Assembly (NCBI RefSeq): GCF_000003605.2
Contig: NW_003124900.1
Coordinates: 206,861-228,335 of the forward strand
Direction of reading: 5' to 3'
Source: Saccoglossus kowalevskii
Taxonomy: Eukaryota > Hemichordata > Enteropneusta > Harrimaniidae
Length of the DNA stretch: 21,475 nucleotides
Shown here: positions 1 through 11,158 of the stretch, piece by piece
Position numbering within the stretch: the stretch's first letter is position 1
Layout of the letters: every line of letters starts with the position of its first letter
The notes under the pieces: model-generated
The model's input: the letters and a program-made list of their open reading frames with translations, nothing else
Database searches by the model: none
Told to the model about the DNA's origin: nothing
Translations under genes and position numbers: made by a program

Positions 1-232
1 CTTGTCTTCTGGAGTTACTCTAGCTAACTCTTGTCTTCTGGAGTTACTCTAGCTAACTCTTGTTTTCTGAAGTTATGCTAGCTAACTCTTGTTCCTGAGA
101 GGTACGCTAGTTAACTCTTGTTCCTGAGAGGTATGCTAACTAACTTTTGTTTTCTGGAATTACTCTAGCTAACTCTTTTTCCTGAGAGGTATACTAGCTA
201 ACTCATGTCATCTGTAGGTACCTGAGCTAACC
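1..232. repeat. 29-bp tandem minisatellite, 8 visible units, cut by the window edge
   Basis: Eight consecutive 29-bp units begin at 1, 30, 59, 88, 117, 146, 175 and 204, and nearly all end in CTAGCTAACT or a close variant. Two unit types are interleaved. Type A has TCTTCTGGAGTTACTC in the middle (units 1, 2, 3 and 6). Type B has TCCTGAGAGGTAYGC (units 4, 5 and 7). Unit 8 is diverged and marks the decaying right border. Units 1 and 2 are identical, so copying is most recent towards the left and the array probably continues outside the window. No gene or function is evident. Confidence 0.96.
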
Positions 233-1352
233 CAATCTTGGGGTTCCGGTAACAGGGTTAAAAAAACATACTGAGTAGGTTTCTTTTAATTAATTATTTT
301 TTTCAATGAGCTTTACACCTATGTTTTTGCTGAAGCAAATTCAGGGATTAACTACACACATAAAGAATTAAGTCTAAGTTAGTTGTTAGGATTTATTTCC
401 TTAATACAACTAAGTACTATAGAAGGAAGTAAAATGAAAAAAAGAATTACAACATCGTTGGAATTACTATAGTATTAAACAGATTGATCTATGGCGTCTT
501 GCAGTCACATGATTAGTTTTCTCGCTAATCTCAATGAAGACGATTAGACATGCAATGTTTTGCAATTGCTCTATAATCAAAACCGTTGCCTGAGAATATT
601 TGACGTCTTACAGATTACATGTTTGTCGCAATGAAGTGACTTTGCTGATTGTGTTACGTCATCTAATTGCCGCACATCAAGCTCCGATGACACGTAGTCT
701 TAGATTCATAGTCAGTAATCAAAATCTACTTTTCAATTATTACCGGTAAGTTTGAATATACTGGTTACATGGTCAGTTAGTCTTCCGAGAAACTTCTAAA
801 ATTTTCTTTCAAGGTTGAAGTATGATTATATACTGATGAAGGGGAAATATTTCCTGGGGTTTAATTTTAGGGAATTTGCTTTTTATCGTTTATTAATTTA
901 ACTATCAGCTAAATAAGCAAAAATAAAGCACAGTGATTATATTGTTTTGAAGATTTCTAGAAAACCCAACCAGTGCTGCATCATATTTTTACAAAGGCTT
1001 CAAGTGCTGATTGGTTTATTGGATCTGCGAGAATGTCAAGGATGCCATTCTGTCACTAAATACATCTAAACCAAGATTGGTTTTGACATGACTGTCTGCA
1101 GAAGCCGCTGAATGTTATATAATTATTGACAAACGACTTATTGATGCGCAATTTTCTCAGTCAGTCTTCATTAAACTCAAATTATTGTGTCATCGTTACT
1201 TGCTGTGCAGGTCATATTGTATAGTCTAAGGTCAGTCATTAAATGCGAGATAAAGATAATTTTCTCTGATGATAAAAAACAGCCACTGAAATATTCATGT
1301 TCAGTTCTACTTGTATCAGTACAATTGATATTTATCAATCCTTTCATATTCC
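233..1352. other. AT-rich non-coding stretch with a mild CpG pocket
   Basis: No reading frame of note and no recognised family. About ten CpG dinucleotides fall between 480 and 720, which is denser than the flanks, and they include GACGTC and TTACGTCATC (CRE/ATF-like). A perfect TACCGGTA palindrome lies at 741-748. The two short overlapping reading frames on opposite strands at 1177-1384 look like chance openings. Confidence 0.6.
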
Positions 1353-1438
1353 ACCAACTTAACACAGTGACATCACCAACTTAACACAGTGACATCACCA
1401 ACTTGCTCAATAACATCACCAACCTGCTCAGTGAATTT
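1353..1438. repeat. 22-bp short tandem repeat, about 4 units
   Basis: Two identical 22-bp units beginning ACCAACTTAACACAGTGACATC lie at 1353-1374 and 1375-1396. They are followed by two diverged 21-bp units at 1397-1417 and 1418-1438, in which the centre becomes TTGCTCA or CTGCTCA. The array is small, and the identity of the first two units suggests a recent duplication. Confidence 0.92.
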
Positions 1439-1472
1439 CCGCCTGTCAGTTAGTTGTCAGTCGATAGTAATT

Positions 1473-1604
1473 TCTCAGACATGCTTTGACTGATTTACAT
1501 CAAACTTAGCACAAAGACCAATATATGATGACTTACATATGTACTTCAGTTTTCATTACTGACATGTATTTGATAAAATATGGCCGATCAACGGCCATCT
1601 TGGT
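1473..1604 (+). repeat. Isolated, decayed monomer of the right-edge tandem repeat family
   Basis: The segment starts with TCTCAGACATGCTTTGACTG and continues into ATCAAACTTAGCACA. It ends with ATGGCCG, a 5-bp spacer and CGGCCAT (1580-1598). The same order of blocks occurs in the monomers at 21009-21475: ATCTC or ATCTGAG, then ATGC(A/T)TGGA, then TTCAAA(C/T)TT, and an ATGGCCG/CGGCCAT inverted repeat about 100 bp later. I infer that this is a single old copy, now without the hairpin and microsatellite seen at the right edge. Confidence 0.7.
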
Positions 1605-4600
1605 CCTCAAATTTGCTGAATTCTGATACTTGAACTGTTTTTCATAGATGAATAGTTTAATTTCATTCCTTAGTCAGCCGACTGGTAATTATTTGTTTTT
1701 TTATTTGGTATGCATGCTAGTTCCTCCATCTGTATGTGTGATTATACCGTAGTAACTATATATACTGGATTTAAATTGACATAATTTAAGGTACTACCAG
1801 AGTTGAGAGGGCATCCATTTTAAAGGTTAAAATTGATAAATATGATGTAGAAATTATCTGTATTTTTTTAAAGGGCGCTGAGCCTAGCATCAAGACAGTT
1901 GTATTCAGTGCCTTGAAGTTCAAGTTTTGTACTACAAGTAACTTGCCCACAGTGTTGATAAATTTAAAAATACATAAAGTAATGTTGATCACAAGGTGTA
2001 GATATCCCCACGACCTTGGGATGTGTATCTGTCTCATATCTGACAGTTGAACAGGATTTATTTAATAATTTATGTAATAAAAATATATGGCATGATGTAA
2101 TTTTAGGAAATATTCCGATTGCCTCCATATGACATCTTTTAAATGCGGAGATATGAGTGACAGGTATTTGGTATGTCATGCCATGCCGTCCATTGCTTTG
2201 ACAAGCTTTCAATAAATTACATTAGTACAATAGTAATAAACTAACATTCTGTTGTATAGCGTTATGTTTTTATTTGGTAATTACCGAGTTAACCCAGAGT
2301 CTGTTGTGATAGAAGATGTATTTAAACTGCAACAGTCATCGCACAACATTTGTTCGAATTTAACGTAAACAAACGCTGTATACATCGTTATGGGTCCCAT
2401 ATTGAACAGAATGCGTTGTGACGAAGATCGCGCTTTAATTCGTAACAGTGTTTCATGAGTGATGATTAATGTGTTTAAAAGTTATCCCTGATAAAATGAT
2501 TAAAGCTTTGATTTATCTTCAATGTGTCAGGTTTTATACTTTATTATGTCTGTGCCAGCCCCACCCCCTCCTCCTGCAAATTTAATATCCCACAAACATA
2601 CGCACAATTAATTCCGTTCTGACACCCAATAAATTTCGTGAAAGTTTTAGTGACTCCCTTAAAATACTGAAACCACAGTTGAATGTACGTCACTGAAAAG
2701 TTCACTATTTTGCCATGACTCACAGAATTAAAGAAACTTGTATCTAGCTGAATAAAAAGTGTTGTTTACAGTACACATTTTATATTTGACTTCGGCTATA
2801 CTAACGAAAGTCAACAGCCTCTTTCAAAAATTAGTTCAAACGTTCGACAATCTCTTCATTTGTATTTACATTGTAATATACCATGAAACCGTTTCATTCA
2901 TTCGTGATTGGATAATTTGAGGTTATTCAAGAAGACAAGGACAGTCGCCGTGACAATGGTCCCGAAAGCCAGCATCCCCCCTCCCCCAGACTCACACATA
3001 ATTTAATCTGTTTACAATATGAGTATGATATATGATATCAGTTTAATGTAAAATATTAAATTCACCCTTCGTTTTTAAGTCTTATCTATTGATATCGGAA
3101 TACCAAGTAGATAATGTTAAAAATATAACAATTAAATTGTTTATTTCTATGTTTTTATTTGGACGTCACTGCGCATAAAATCTAAAGTATAAATCATATT
3201 TCTTGATCACCTAAATAGATATGAGCGCATAGTGCCTACGATTTTAAAACGTCCTTCAAGCTCTATTATCACTTTGTATTATCCTATGTATTACTGTGAT
3301 CACCATGAGAAATGAAATAATCAGTTGCTTTGACACCAAAAACAGAAATATATAATTCTGTTGGATACGATTTCTTAGTAGCTGTACAAAAACTCCAGTC
3401 TGTAAAAACACCAAGCCCTTATGATGCTTACAGAGGTCAGTGAGATAGAGAGGTTTACCGTAGATCATACACAGTGGGAACACTACCGGTACTTTAATAT
3501 TTTAATGACAGAAATTAATCTCCGAGAGCAATCATAACGACAATCCCCAGCGTACTGGCTCTGTCTGTCTCTGAAGACAACGCAGATAGATTTTGTGCGA
3601 GTAATTTATGTATTGATTGAATAACAAGACCTTGTCGCTGTCAGCGTATTCAATTATCTATTGACATAGACTGGAAACAAACACAGTTTTGCTCTACTCA
3701 GACTTTGTACATGCAAAGGTAAACGTTGCGTTGAGGAAATAGACACATTTATAGGACGCAGCTGTGCTTCCCATTTTTACAATTACACTTCCATTCAGAA
3801 TTGCACATTACGTTTACACTGACAGTGTGAACTGCCTCGCTTGATTTAAAATAAAAAGAATATTTTTGACAGAAAGTATGAAATATTATTCAAAGAGATA
3901 CTACTCTTGATTGTGGAAAGACCAGCTATGGTACCACTCATCATCTGTTGCTATGGCGATGAAGATGATACACAAGCACCTGATAAAGTCAAGAGATTAT
4001 TTTTTGATGGATTGGTTGTTTGTTAATACTAACTTTTACTTCAGTGTTTTATAAATAACTGGTTATTTGACTATTAAAAGTACAGTTCCAAACAAGATGG
4101 ATTGAGGCTGGCATCCATGATTAAAAAAAACAACAACTTCATAATGACCTGTATTTTCAGTATTTGAGTTTTGGGCGTGACTCTGAACTTAAAATATAAA
4201 TTCGGGAATGAAGTGGATGTTACTAATTTCATGAAGGCCATTTCTTTTTATTTCTTGATGAATTGTCATTCCTACCTGCAGAATATATTATAACCTGCTT
4301 TACTGCTTTAGAAAAAAGTTTGTCCGAGTCGGTAAAAATTTGTTTGGGATCCAACGACACAAAGCGACAGTGATTTTCGTGAAATTTTGTTTTCAAGAAT
4401 TTGATAAAATTATCAAATCATGAAACTTAAGCAGTTTACAGTACCAATAAATTGGAAAACCATCAAAATATCGATATTTTCTCCCAACAGAAGGGATTTG
4501 AACTTCAAAAATTGTTTTTAAATGATCATACCTACATATTTACTCATACTAAGAGGCATGTATCTGATGATGTTACAAAATTAAAAACAAATATTGTCAT

Positions 4601-4782
4601 AGAAACTTGACTAGAGAACACAACAAGAAACCATGCGGAGAGGGAAAACTTCCAATCTAATTTGTGTTCTATATATAGAGATGTCGTGTATGTTTTCCCG
4701 ATGACGGGAATAGTGTCTGTTATTGAAAACATGTGGTAGGAAAGTCAAATAGTTCGAAAGATCACGTCTGGTTAATAAATGT
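1605..4782. other. AT-rich non-coding stretch, no gene seen
   Basis: No exon, RNA gene or transposon family is recognised in these 3.2 kb. Small items are a CpG-richer patch at about 2280-2450 (roughly a dozen CpG), a perfect TACCGGTA at 3484-3491, a GGACGTCAC CRE-like site near 3162, and the inverted repeat TTTGATAA/TTATCAAA near 4400. Short reading frames at 1786-2212, 3256-3483 and 4544-4799 show no family features. A run of 13 A occupies 4783-4795 just after this stretch. Confidence 0.6.
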
Positions 4783-4921
4783 AAAAAAAAAAAAAGCATT
4801 GTCCGTGCACTCTATAAGTTAGTCTGACATTGTCTGCTGTCATTTCTCGTACCATTCAGACTAACAACTCATTGTCGTTCTTTGATCATGCGTCTTCGTT
4901 TTCAATGGTTTCCAGAATGAC

Positions 4922-5017
4922 ATGCAAATTAAGTTTTATTTTTCCAGACACCCGTGATGATGTCATGAATGTGTACAATTGGGTATAAGTGGGAAATCTA
5001 ATACATTAATGATGTCA
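4922..5017. promoter_or_regulatory. Candidate regulatory motif cluster: octamer plus two TGATGTCA sites
   Basis: A perfect POU octamer ATGCAAAT lies at 4922-4929, directly followed by a TAAG homeodomain-like tail. Two copies of the CRE/ATF-like TGATGTCA lie 52 bp apart at 4958-4965 and 5010-5017. The motifs are seen directly; a regulatory role is inference and chance is quite possible in DNA this AT-rich. Confidence 0.25.
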
Positions 5018-6150
5018 CTTTGGCGTTTAGGTTTCTGTATTAGTTTTTAATTACTTGGCTAGTTGTACGTGAATTATAACTGGGTTCTGAGCCTTTGACC
5101 ATTTGAAATCCAAATCACCTAAAAAACAACTGTTTGGGTTACAATAAAGTATGCCTATAAATAGTTTCTAATGCTGCCTGGGAAATTATTAACCCAGATT
5201 ACCTATCAGTGTCCAGAAATTTAAATTAAATGTAATTTAATTTAACAAGCCCAAATAAATTTGCATGTATAATAAAAACAAAAAAGTGAAATGAATTGAA
5301 AAACAAAACAAAAAACAGTTACTCGCCGAGTGTCAATGAAATAATTTGAGAACTTGAAGCAGCATGTAGTACATTTGTCAATGTTTATTTGCAGGGTAAA
5401 CACAGGAAACCATAGAACACAAAGAAGTATCTGTCCCCATGTGTGTTAGAAGTTCAAAAGAGCTCTTCAATAGACTATTTCAAACTTCCAATTTGTGTTA
5501 TAAGAGCTGCCACGCTCAATTAGATATCTAGTGCAAAGTTCAGATAGTATTACTCGGTAGTCATTCTCAAAGATGCAAAGTAGACACCAACGTGCTTCTG
5601 TTCATAGTACCCTTAATAATAGTAATAATAGTGCCCATTCAGAATAGTAATAAAGAATGTATTAATAAGCAAGGATAAAATTTCTGATCTTTCTGAAAAT
5701 TTATTTAGATTTTCTCAATTCAGTTGCTCTGAGTCCAATCGTATTCGGGTCTTTGGACTATCGAGAGTTTATGTGAAATATTTAACCATCTGACTATGTG
5801 TGAATTGTAGGAAATAATTAAAGATTCGCACCTATGTGAAATTACTGCAGGGTACCGTAGTTCAAGTTTTTGTGATGCCAAGCTCGTTGGATGCTATTAA
5901 AAAGATATACCGGGTAGCAAATGAAATTTGAACATGATCACCTACGTACATTCAAATGCCCTGAAAAATGGGTTGAAAATTTATCACATATTTTCTGCAA
6001 GATATCGTTCATGAGTGTGTCATGCTACAATCCAGTGGAGAACGTTATCTTGACAAAAAGAAAAAGTGTCTCCAATTTTTCCCATTGTGGGATCAAATCT
6101 GGTAACTGTAATTACCGGTTAACAAGAAACCCAACAATTTTTATGATTTG
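5018..6150. other. AT-rich non-coding stretch, no gene seen
   Basis: No recognised gene or element. A short AATAATAGT duplication lies at about 5616-5632. An 87-codon reading frame at 5921-6184 has no recognisable domain and no exon-like flanks. A TACCGGTT site is at 6113-6120. Confidence 0.55.
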
Positions 6151-6169
6151 TCTAATCCTAAGGATTAGA
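6151..6169. promoter_or_regulatory. Palindromic pair of TAATCC (Otx/Pitx-type homeodomain) sites
   Basis: TCTAATCC (6151-6158) and GGATTAGA (6162-6169) form perfect 8-bp inverted arms around a 3-bp TAA spacer. TAATCC is the established core for K50 homeodomains (Otx, Pitx, Bicoid), which can bind as dimers on facing sites. The palindrome is certain; the binding is inferred. Confidence 0.35.
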
Positions 6170-6499
6170 ATTTGTATAAATTGATTGCATGGGAAAATCA
6201 GTTTTGTGTTAGTGTCGTCTGCTGCACTCAGTACTAACATGAACTCATCAGTGCTCCTCATCTCGTCGTGTCTTAGATCATTCTGCATGTTTGATATTTT
6301 GACATTTGATGTTCGGCAATAGACTATTTTCTGTTGACTGTGAGATTCTATGTTATGCATAAAATTGAACTTAAAAAATGCCAAAAAGTGGTCAAAGCTT
6401 CGTAGTAATGTCAAAACATTGTGTGGGATTCGATAAGCAAGAAAGTATTTTAGGAGCATTTCCGTGCTTATAAATAATGTGCTGTACACATTTGATGAT
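6170..6499. other. Non-coding stretch, no gene seen
   Basis: No recognisable feature. The 125-codon minus-strand reading frame spanning 6112-6489 has no domain, signal peptide or membrane pattern that I recognise, and its composition matches the surrounding AT-rich DNA. Confidence 0.55.
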
Positions 6500-6692
6500 G
6501 GTCAATTTTGATGAAGTTAGGGGTATCTCTACGCCATATTCATCAAGATCAATTTTGATGAAGTTAGGGTATCTCTGCGCCATATTCATCAAGATCAATT
6601 TTGATGAAGTTAGGGTATCTCTGCGCCATATTCATCAAGATCAATTTTGATGAAGTTAGGGTATCTCTGCGCCATATTCATCAAGATCAATG
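6500..6692. repeat. 46-bp tandem array, 4 units plus partial, with internal hairpins
   Basis: Units begin at 6500 (47 bp, one extra G), 6547, 6593 and 6639 (46 bp each), with an 8-bp stub at 6685-6692. Units 2-4 are essentially identical. Each unit contains TTGATGAA and TTCATCAA, so the array alternates inverted 8-mers and could fold into a series of short hairpins. Because 46 is not a multiple of three, the minus-strand reading frame crossing the array changes phase in successive units, which argues that it is a repeat artefact. Confidence 0.96.
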
Positions 6693-7149
6693 TTTCGTCA
6701 TTGAGCTTAAAAAAAATTAATTCAAATTCAAAATCTTAAAGGGGGAACTAAATAGAGCCTATTTTGGTGTTTGTATTTATCAAGTTATGTATATTGATTA
6801 TAAATTTGAAAAAAAAATAAAAAAAAATGATTATCTTCAGAGTTATGATGATTTAAATATGAAAAACCATAAACCTGCGAAGGACTTCCGTTTGCGCCAT
6901 CACCAAGCAGATAGTTCACAGACTTCTGTGTAATTTGAAATAAAACTATCATCAGAACAAGGGGCATCGTCGACGATATACTCTCATCACTCACACTAGA
7001 CTGATCTGAATCTTCACAGTATACCGTACTTCCCTGATCATAAGCCCGGAGGCATGAACACGTAAGGGAAAAGTAAGGAATGAGCTTGTACTCGAGGACC
7101 AACTCAGAAAAAATGATTTTGTTTTAGGGTTAAACACTGTAACCATCTT
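6693..7149. other. A-rich non-coding stretch
   Basis: The segment includes A-rich tracts around 6810-6830 and the phrase ATACCGTACTTCCC near 7020. The 105-codon minus-strand frame at 6785-7102 has no recognisable domain. No gene is supported. Confidence 0.5.
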
Positions 7150-7700
7150 GCAAACAACGAAAAATTATCCCAAAAAAATATTCGTTCACCACGCCGGGCT
7201 CGGGAAAATAATACTTATTTTTGAAAAAAAATGCATCATTGATTTGAACGACACTTACAATGAAGAAACAAACATGTTCATAAAAAACACACATTTTATT
7301 ACAATACGATTTACATACCATCTGAATTTACGGTGAAATGATGGGTAGGGTCTGTGAGGAAACAGTGGACGAAGGCATTTATCAATATCTTCGTTTTGGT
7401 ATGTTTTCGATCGTACGCGACTTAACGATCACATTTTTGGCTTTTCGAAAGCTACTACTCAAAGAAATAGGGATTACTTCAGAATTGCAACATCGGGGTT
7501 CATCCTGAGTAAATGACAGAATAGAAATGATGCGAACCGTGTTGTGTACGTTCGCCATGCACTCTGAAATTAATGCGAGTTTTCTCGTAAAACTAAAAGC
7601 ATGAACCAAACTACCATGCCAATCACGATTATTATGAAATGAAACACACCTTTTACACGCATATTTTAAAGAATATCGTCGACGTCCAGTAAAAACACTC
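7150..7700. promoter_or_regulatory. CpG-richer pocket of unknown role
   Basis: I count about 28 CpG dinucleotides in roughly 550 bp, including TCGATCGTACGCGAC near 7408 and ATCGTCGACGTCC near 7675. The neighbouring 8100-8700 has only about seven in 600 bp. Reading frames at 7148-7336 (plus) and 7382-7609 (minus) lie inside but have no recognisable family. The pocket could be an unmethylated regulatory stretch, an unrecognised exon or a younger insertion; the sequence alone does not decide. Confidence 0.35.
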
Positions 7701-9482
7701 TGGGCTTATAATCGTGAATGCTCTCAACTCGATAAATACCAAGTAAAAATATAGGGATGGGCTTTTGGGCAATTGGGCTTTACTCTCAAAATACTGTGGT
7801 TCAAACGCACAAGGCTCTAACCCATGTTTTAAAAAGCACATTGTGCATATAAAAGTTGAGTTTATACTAGTAGTACACAATGCTTGGCAGCATGAACGGC
7901 TATGTACAATGGCGTATACAAATGCGATCAGATACTAAAACGTCATAGCCTTGAAAAGTACCCGGATGTTAAATATGTTCGTTATTTATTCCTCTCCATG
8001 AATGGCCTCCATGGTGTTTAATTGCAAGCACTTCAAATGCCTATCCAAGCTACAGTTATAATTAAAACAAAATTAAACCACTGCAATATTATTTCGAATA
8101 CAGTTTAGAATATACACAACTATAAATTAAGGCCGCATTTAGGTTCTCTTTAACATTTGATTCGGTTCACGCCTTTCACACACTACAATGTACACGAGAT
8201 GTTGTAGTAAAAAGAAAATCACCTAGGTATTCTGAAAATGCTTCATTCAATTGTGTGTAAGCTGCATGAGAAGGAATCACAAATTTCGACAAATGACCTT
8301 TGATTTTTTTATTGCCTTGTAACAGAATTTTGTAGTGCCTAACATTTCACTGTGCTTTTTGCACCAAAAACTCAAATTCAAATAAATAAGCAAATCTTGA
8401 AAAATTTTGCAATATTTTGGAGAATTTTTTCAAAAATTTAAACTTTTGGCATCAGAGCTTCATTCCTGCTTCAGGATTTTTGGAATGGGCTATTAAAACT
8501 TAGGTGCTGTAAAACGACTGTGGTTTCTTGTGACAATAATATTTCTCTACATTTTCTTGTACTGGAAGGTGTAATTCATCAAATTAATAATTCTAAAAGT
8601 GCCACATGTTTAAATTGTGTTTAATAAATTATCCATTTTCTTGATATGTGTTGGTATTTTCAGAACCGATCCACTGTAGCTTCCAAACTAGTAAAGTCAA
8701 GAAAATTTGTTTCCTGTGAATTAAAAATCATTTCAATACAGCCTAAATGTAAAAATATTAAAAATCATTCAAAATGTTTGCTTTCACAGACATCTTTGAA
8801 ATTTTGTACACAAGATCTCGTTGAAAGCGATAAAGTCACAAGACCTGTTTTTGTCCCTCAAATAGCAATCCATTCTCTCCCGACATTGTGCCTACTATAC
8901 CAGTCATCTACTATATAAAAACCCTGATATTCAGAACACTGGGTGCAATAACAGCAGAGAAGTGAAACACTGTTTGAGAGGAAAAAACAAGTCACATGGC
9001 TTTCTCGCACTCTAAATGAGATTGCAATTGCTATTTTCATCTAGGGTTTGTTCATATTGGTGACTGTTCTACGTATTTTCATTCTACTGTCTTCCATAAA
9101 TTTAGTTTGATAGTTTTTTGAAGCCTGCCGTTTGACATTTGATAAGTGTGTGCTTATATGCAATTCAGTTCAATGTAGTAATTTTTGTTGATGATGCTGT
9201 CTGCAAGTCGAGTGAAGATGCTAGTGAAAATAATATACATGTAAATCTCCATCTTCTCTTCTTTATTGATTTGTTCACAATGTAGCCCCTCTGTCGACTT
9301 TGTCGAGTGGTGCTTATCATATTAATGATTGTCTGTCATTGCTGTTTGTCGTCTGCGTCGTCAACTTTTTATTATTTCAACTTCGTCTTGAAAACTACCT
9401 TGGGTAGATCTCACTTAGATTTGTTCATTTCGTGATGATATCTTTAATTCTCTGAATTAGTAATATCCTAATTGTGGTGAGA
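7701..9482. other. CpG-poor non-coding stretch, no gene seen
   Basis: No recognised feature. Reading frames at 7653-7880, 8646-8918 and 8858-9040 show no family signature and overlap on opposite strands in AT-rich DNA. Confidence 0.55.
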
Positions 9483-9503
9483 CCCCCCCCCCCCCCCCCC
9501 CCC
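9483..9503. repeat. Poly-C tract (21 C)
   Basis: An uninterrupted run of 21 C is seen on the plus strand, so poly-G on the minus strand. Such tracts can form i-motif or G-quadruplex structures and are prone to length error in sequencing, so the exact count is uncertain. Confidence 0.9.
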
Positions 9504-10944
9504 TCACCTTAATGAGCATCAAAGCAGTTGCCTTTGTTGCCCCGGTGAAGTTTAAGGTGAATGGTTACAAAACAAAATCTGCAAACCCGACTATGGGGAT
9601 AGCTGTTACTAAAAAAAACTATGCAGCAAAATAAGAAAAGTGTAAGATACAAGTGGAAGAGTGAAAAACCGCTAAGATTCATTGAGTGCATTGATATTCA
9701 GGAGGTGATGCTATCTTGATTGAAAATATTTTGCCTAAAGGAATTTAATTTATTGCTAAAGATGACGCTGAATTGGTCATTAATGGTTAATTTCATTGAA
9801 ATAATTTGATATTTTCCCAATTCCCATGAATAGAATGTTTTTTTATTTGGCATAGATAAGACAAGACATCACAAAATGTTGTTCATCAATATCATTTGTG
9901 TTGCAGAAAAGAAATTTCATCTGCCTTGATTGAGTATGGCAGTCTGATTTAGAACCGGTGTCCTGTCACAGCATGAGCTATAGATGGTTGTCGGCCAATA
10001 AAGTTTGTATAAGGTCATAACAATATACTGACCTGAAAAATATTAGCGATCAAAGAAAACTTTTTGAATTATAAGATTATATTAAATATTATAGTAATTC
10101 ACTGGATCTGTGTAATCTTTGAAATCGAGAGAAAAAAAAGATTGAGCTTAGTTGCCTCTTTAAGAGATTATTTTTAAATCAAGGAGACTGACCCCAATGT
10201 TGACCTGACGTGATTAACTGGGAGACACAAGAGTAGATACTGGAATAACTGAATTGAAGGAGGTCTCTGCTGTATTAAATCATTCTGCACGTGGGACTGG
10301 GAAAGAAATCTGTCTGCCTAGCACTGTGATTTACCAGCCAACAAGTGGTGCTTCCCAAGATTTACAAACTGGGAGCAGAATTACACCCCAGGGACGGTTT
10401 ACGCACATGTACATTCATTATTGACTGCTTGGCGGCTTCTCTTGAATAATGTTTCAGTGCTGCGGTTCTATAAATGGAAATATACACTACATGAAATGCA
10501 CACGCGGTAAAACAACCGGTTTGCTGTGGATGAACTTATTGGTGGAATGAAATTGGCACTGTTACACTGTTTTGGGAATTGCTGGCCTGCTATGTGGATG
10601 TGATTTCACAGCTGACTGACTGTTATCAATCAGATATTCTGACAGTATGAATGATGGATGAGGCTGGGTGCCTGTGTCCATTGCATTGTGATCTGTGTTG
10701 AAAATGATACATTACAATAAAGTGCAGCATGTGATTAAGGGTTGGCAAATCTGTTACTTGTTGCTGGGTGTTAGCTGTACTTCTTGTGAACACCAAAACA
10801 GTTTGAAATCTTATCTCTATAGATATCTATGCTTTACTTTGTCGCCCGAAATCAGCAGAATCGAGTGAAATTAGCCTTGAATTTTGCAGTGTTCAGCTTA
10901 ATGTATGTTATTGGGTAGGAGCACAGCACATATTTTCATAGATA
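9504..10944. other. AT-rich non-coding stretch, no gene seen
   Basis: No exon or element is recognised. An AACCGGTTT site, matching the Grainyhead consensus, lies near 10514, and a CACGTG near 10289. The 60-codon minus-strand frame at 9509-9691 is not convincing. Confidence 0.55.
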
Positions 10945-11158
10945 ATACTGTAGAATACTTTATTTTCGCTTGGAATTTATTTTCGCTATTTTCGCTGAAT
11001 GGATGATTCCGTGAAAATAAAATCCAGCGAATATACTTTTTTTCCTGTATTTCTCATTAAATTCATCAAAAATCAGTGAAAATAAGTTCCATACAAAACG
11101 CCCAAAAAGCCTTTTCAGCGAAAATTAATTCCAGCGAAAATAAAGTATTCCACAGTAT
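10945..11158. mobile_element. Foldback / MITE-like element, 214 bp, with inverted arms of about 42 bp
   Basis: The left arm (10945-10987) begins ATACTGTAGAATACTTTATT and ends in ATTTTCGCT. The right arm (11117-11158) is its near-perfect reverse complement, differing by one indel and a few substitutions. A nested inner pair, TTCGCTG at 10991-10997 and CAGCGAA at 11035-11041, extends the symmetry; in total three TTCGCT copies face three AGCGAA copies. There is no coding capacity, so it would be non-autonomous. A possible direct AGATA flanks it (10940-10944 and 11161-11165), but the right copy is offset by two bases, so the target-site duplication is uncertain. The superfamily is not assignable. 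The minus-strand reading frame at 11066-11425 overlaps the right half and is not a gene. Confidence 0.85.

Noticed and set aside
4490-4510. GGGATTTGAAC, like a minus-strand tRNA T-arm
   Set aside because: No matching acceptor, D-arm or anticodon arm can be placed at the right distances.
6112-6598. Minus-strand frames of 125 and 68 codons near the 46-bp array
   Set aside because: The second is encoded by the array, whose unit is not a multiple of three. The first has no domain, no compositional difference from its flanks and no clear exon borders.
7382-7609. 75-codon minus-strand frame in the CpG-richer pocket as a possible exon
   Set aside because: No family is recognisable, and no convincing splice acceptor and donor bracket it. 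Kept only as part of the CpG pocket.
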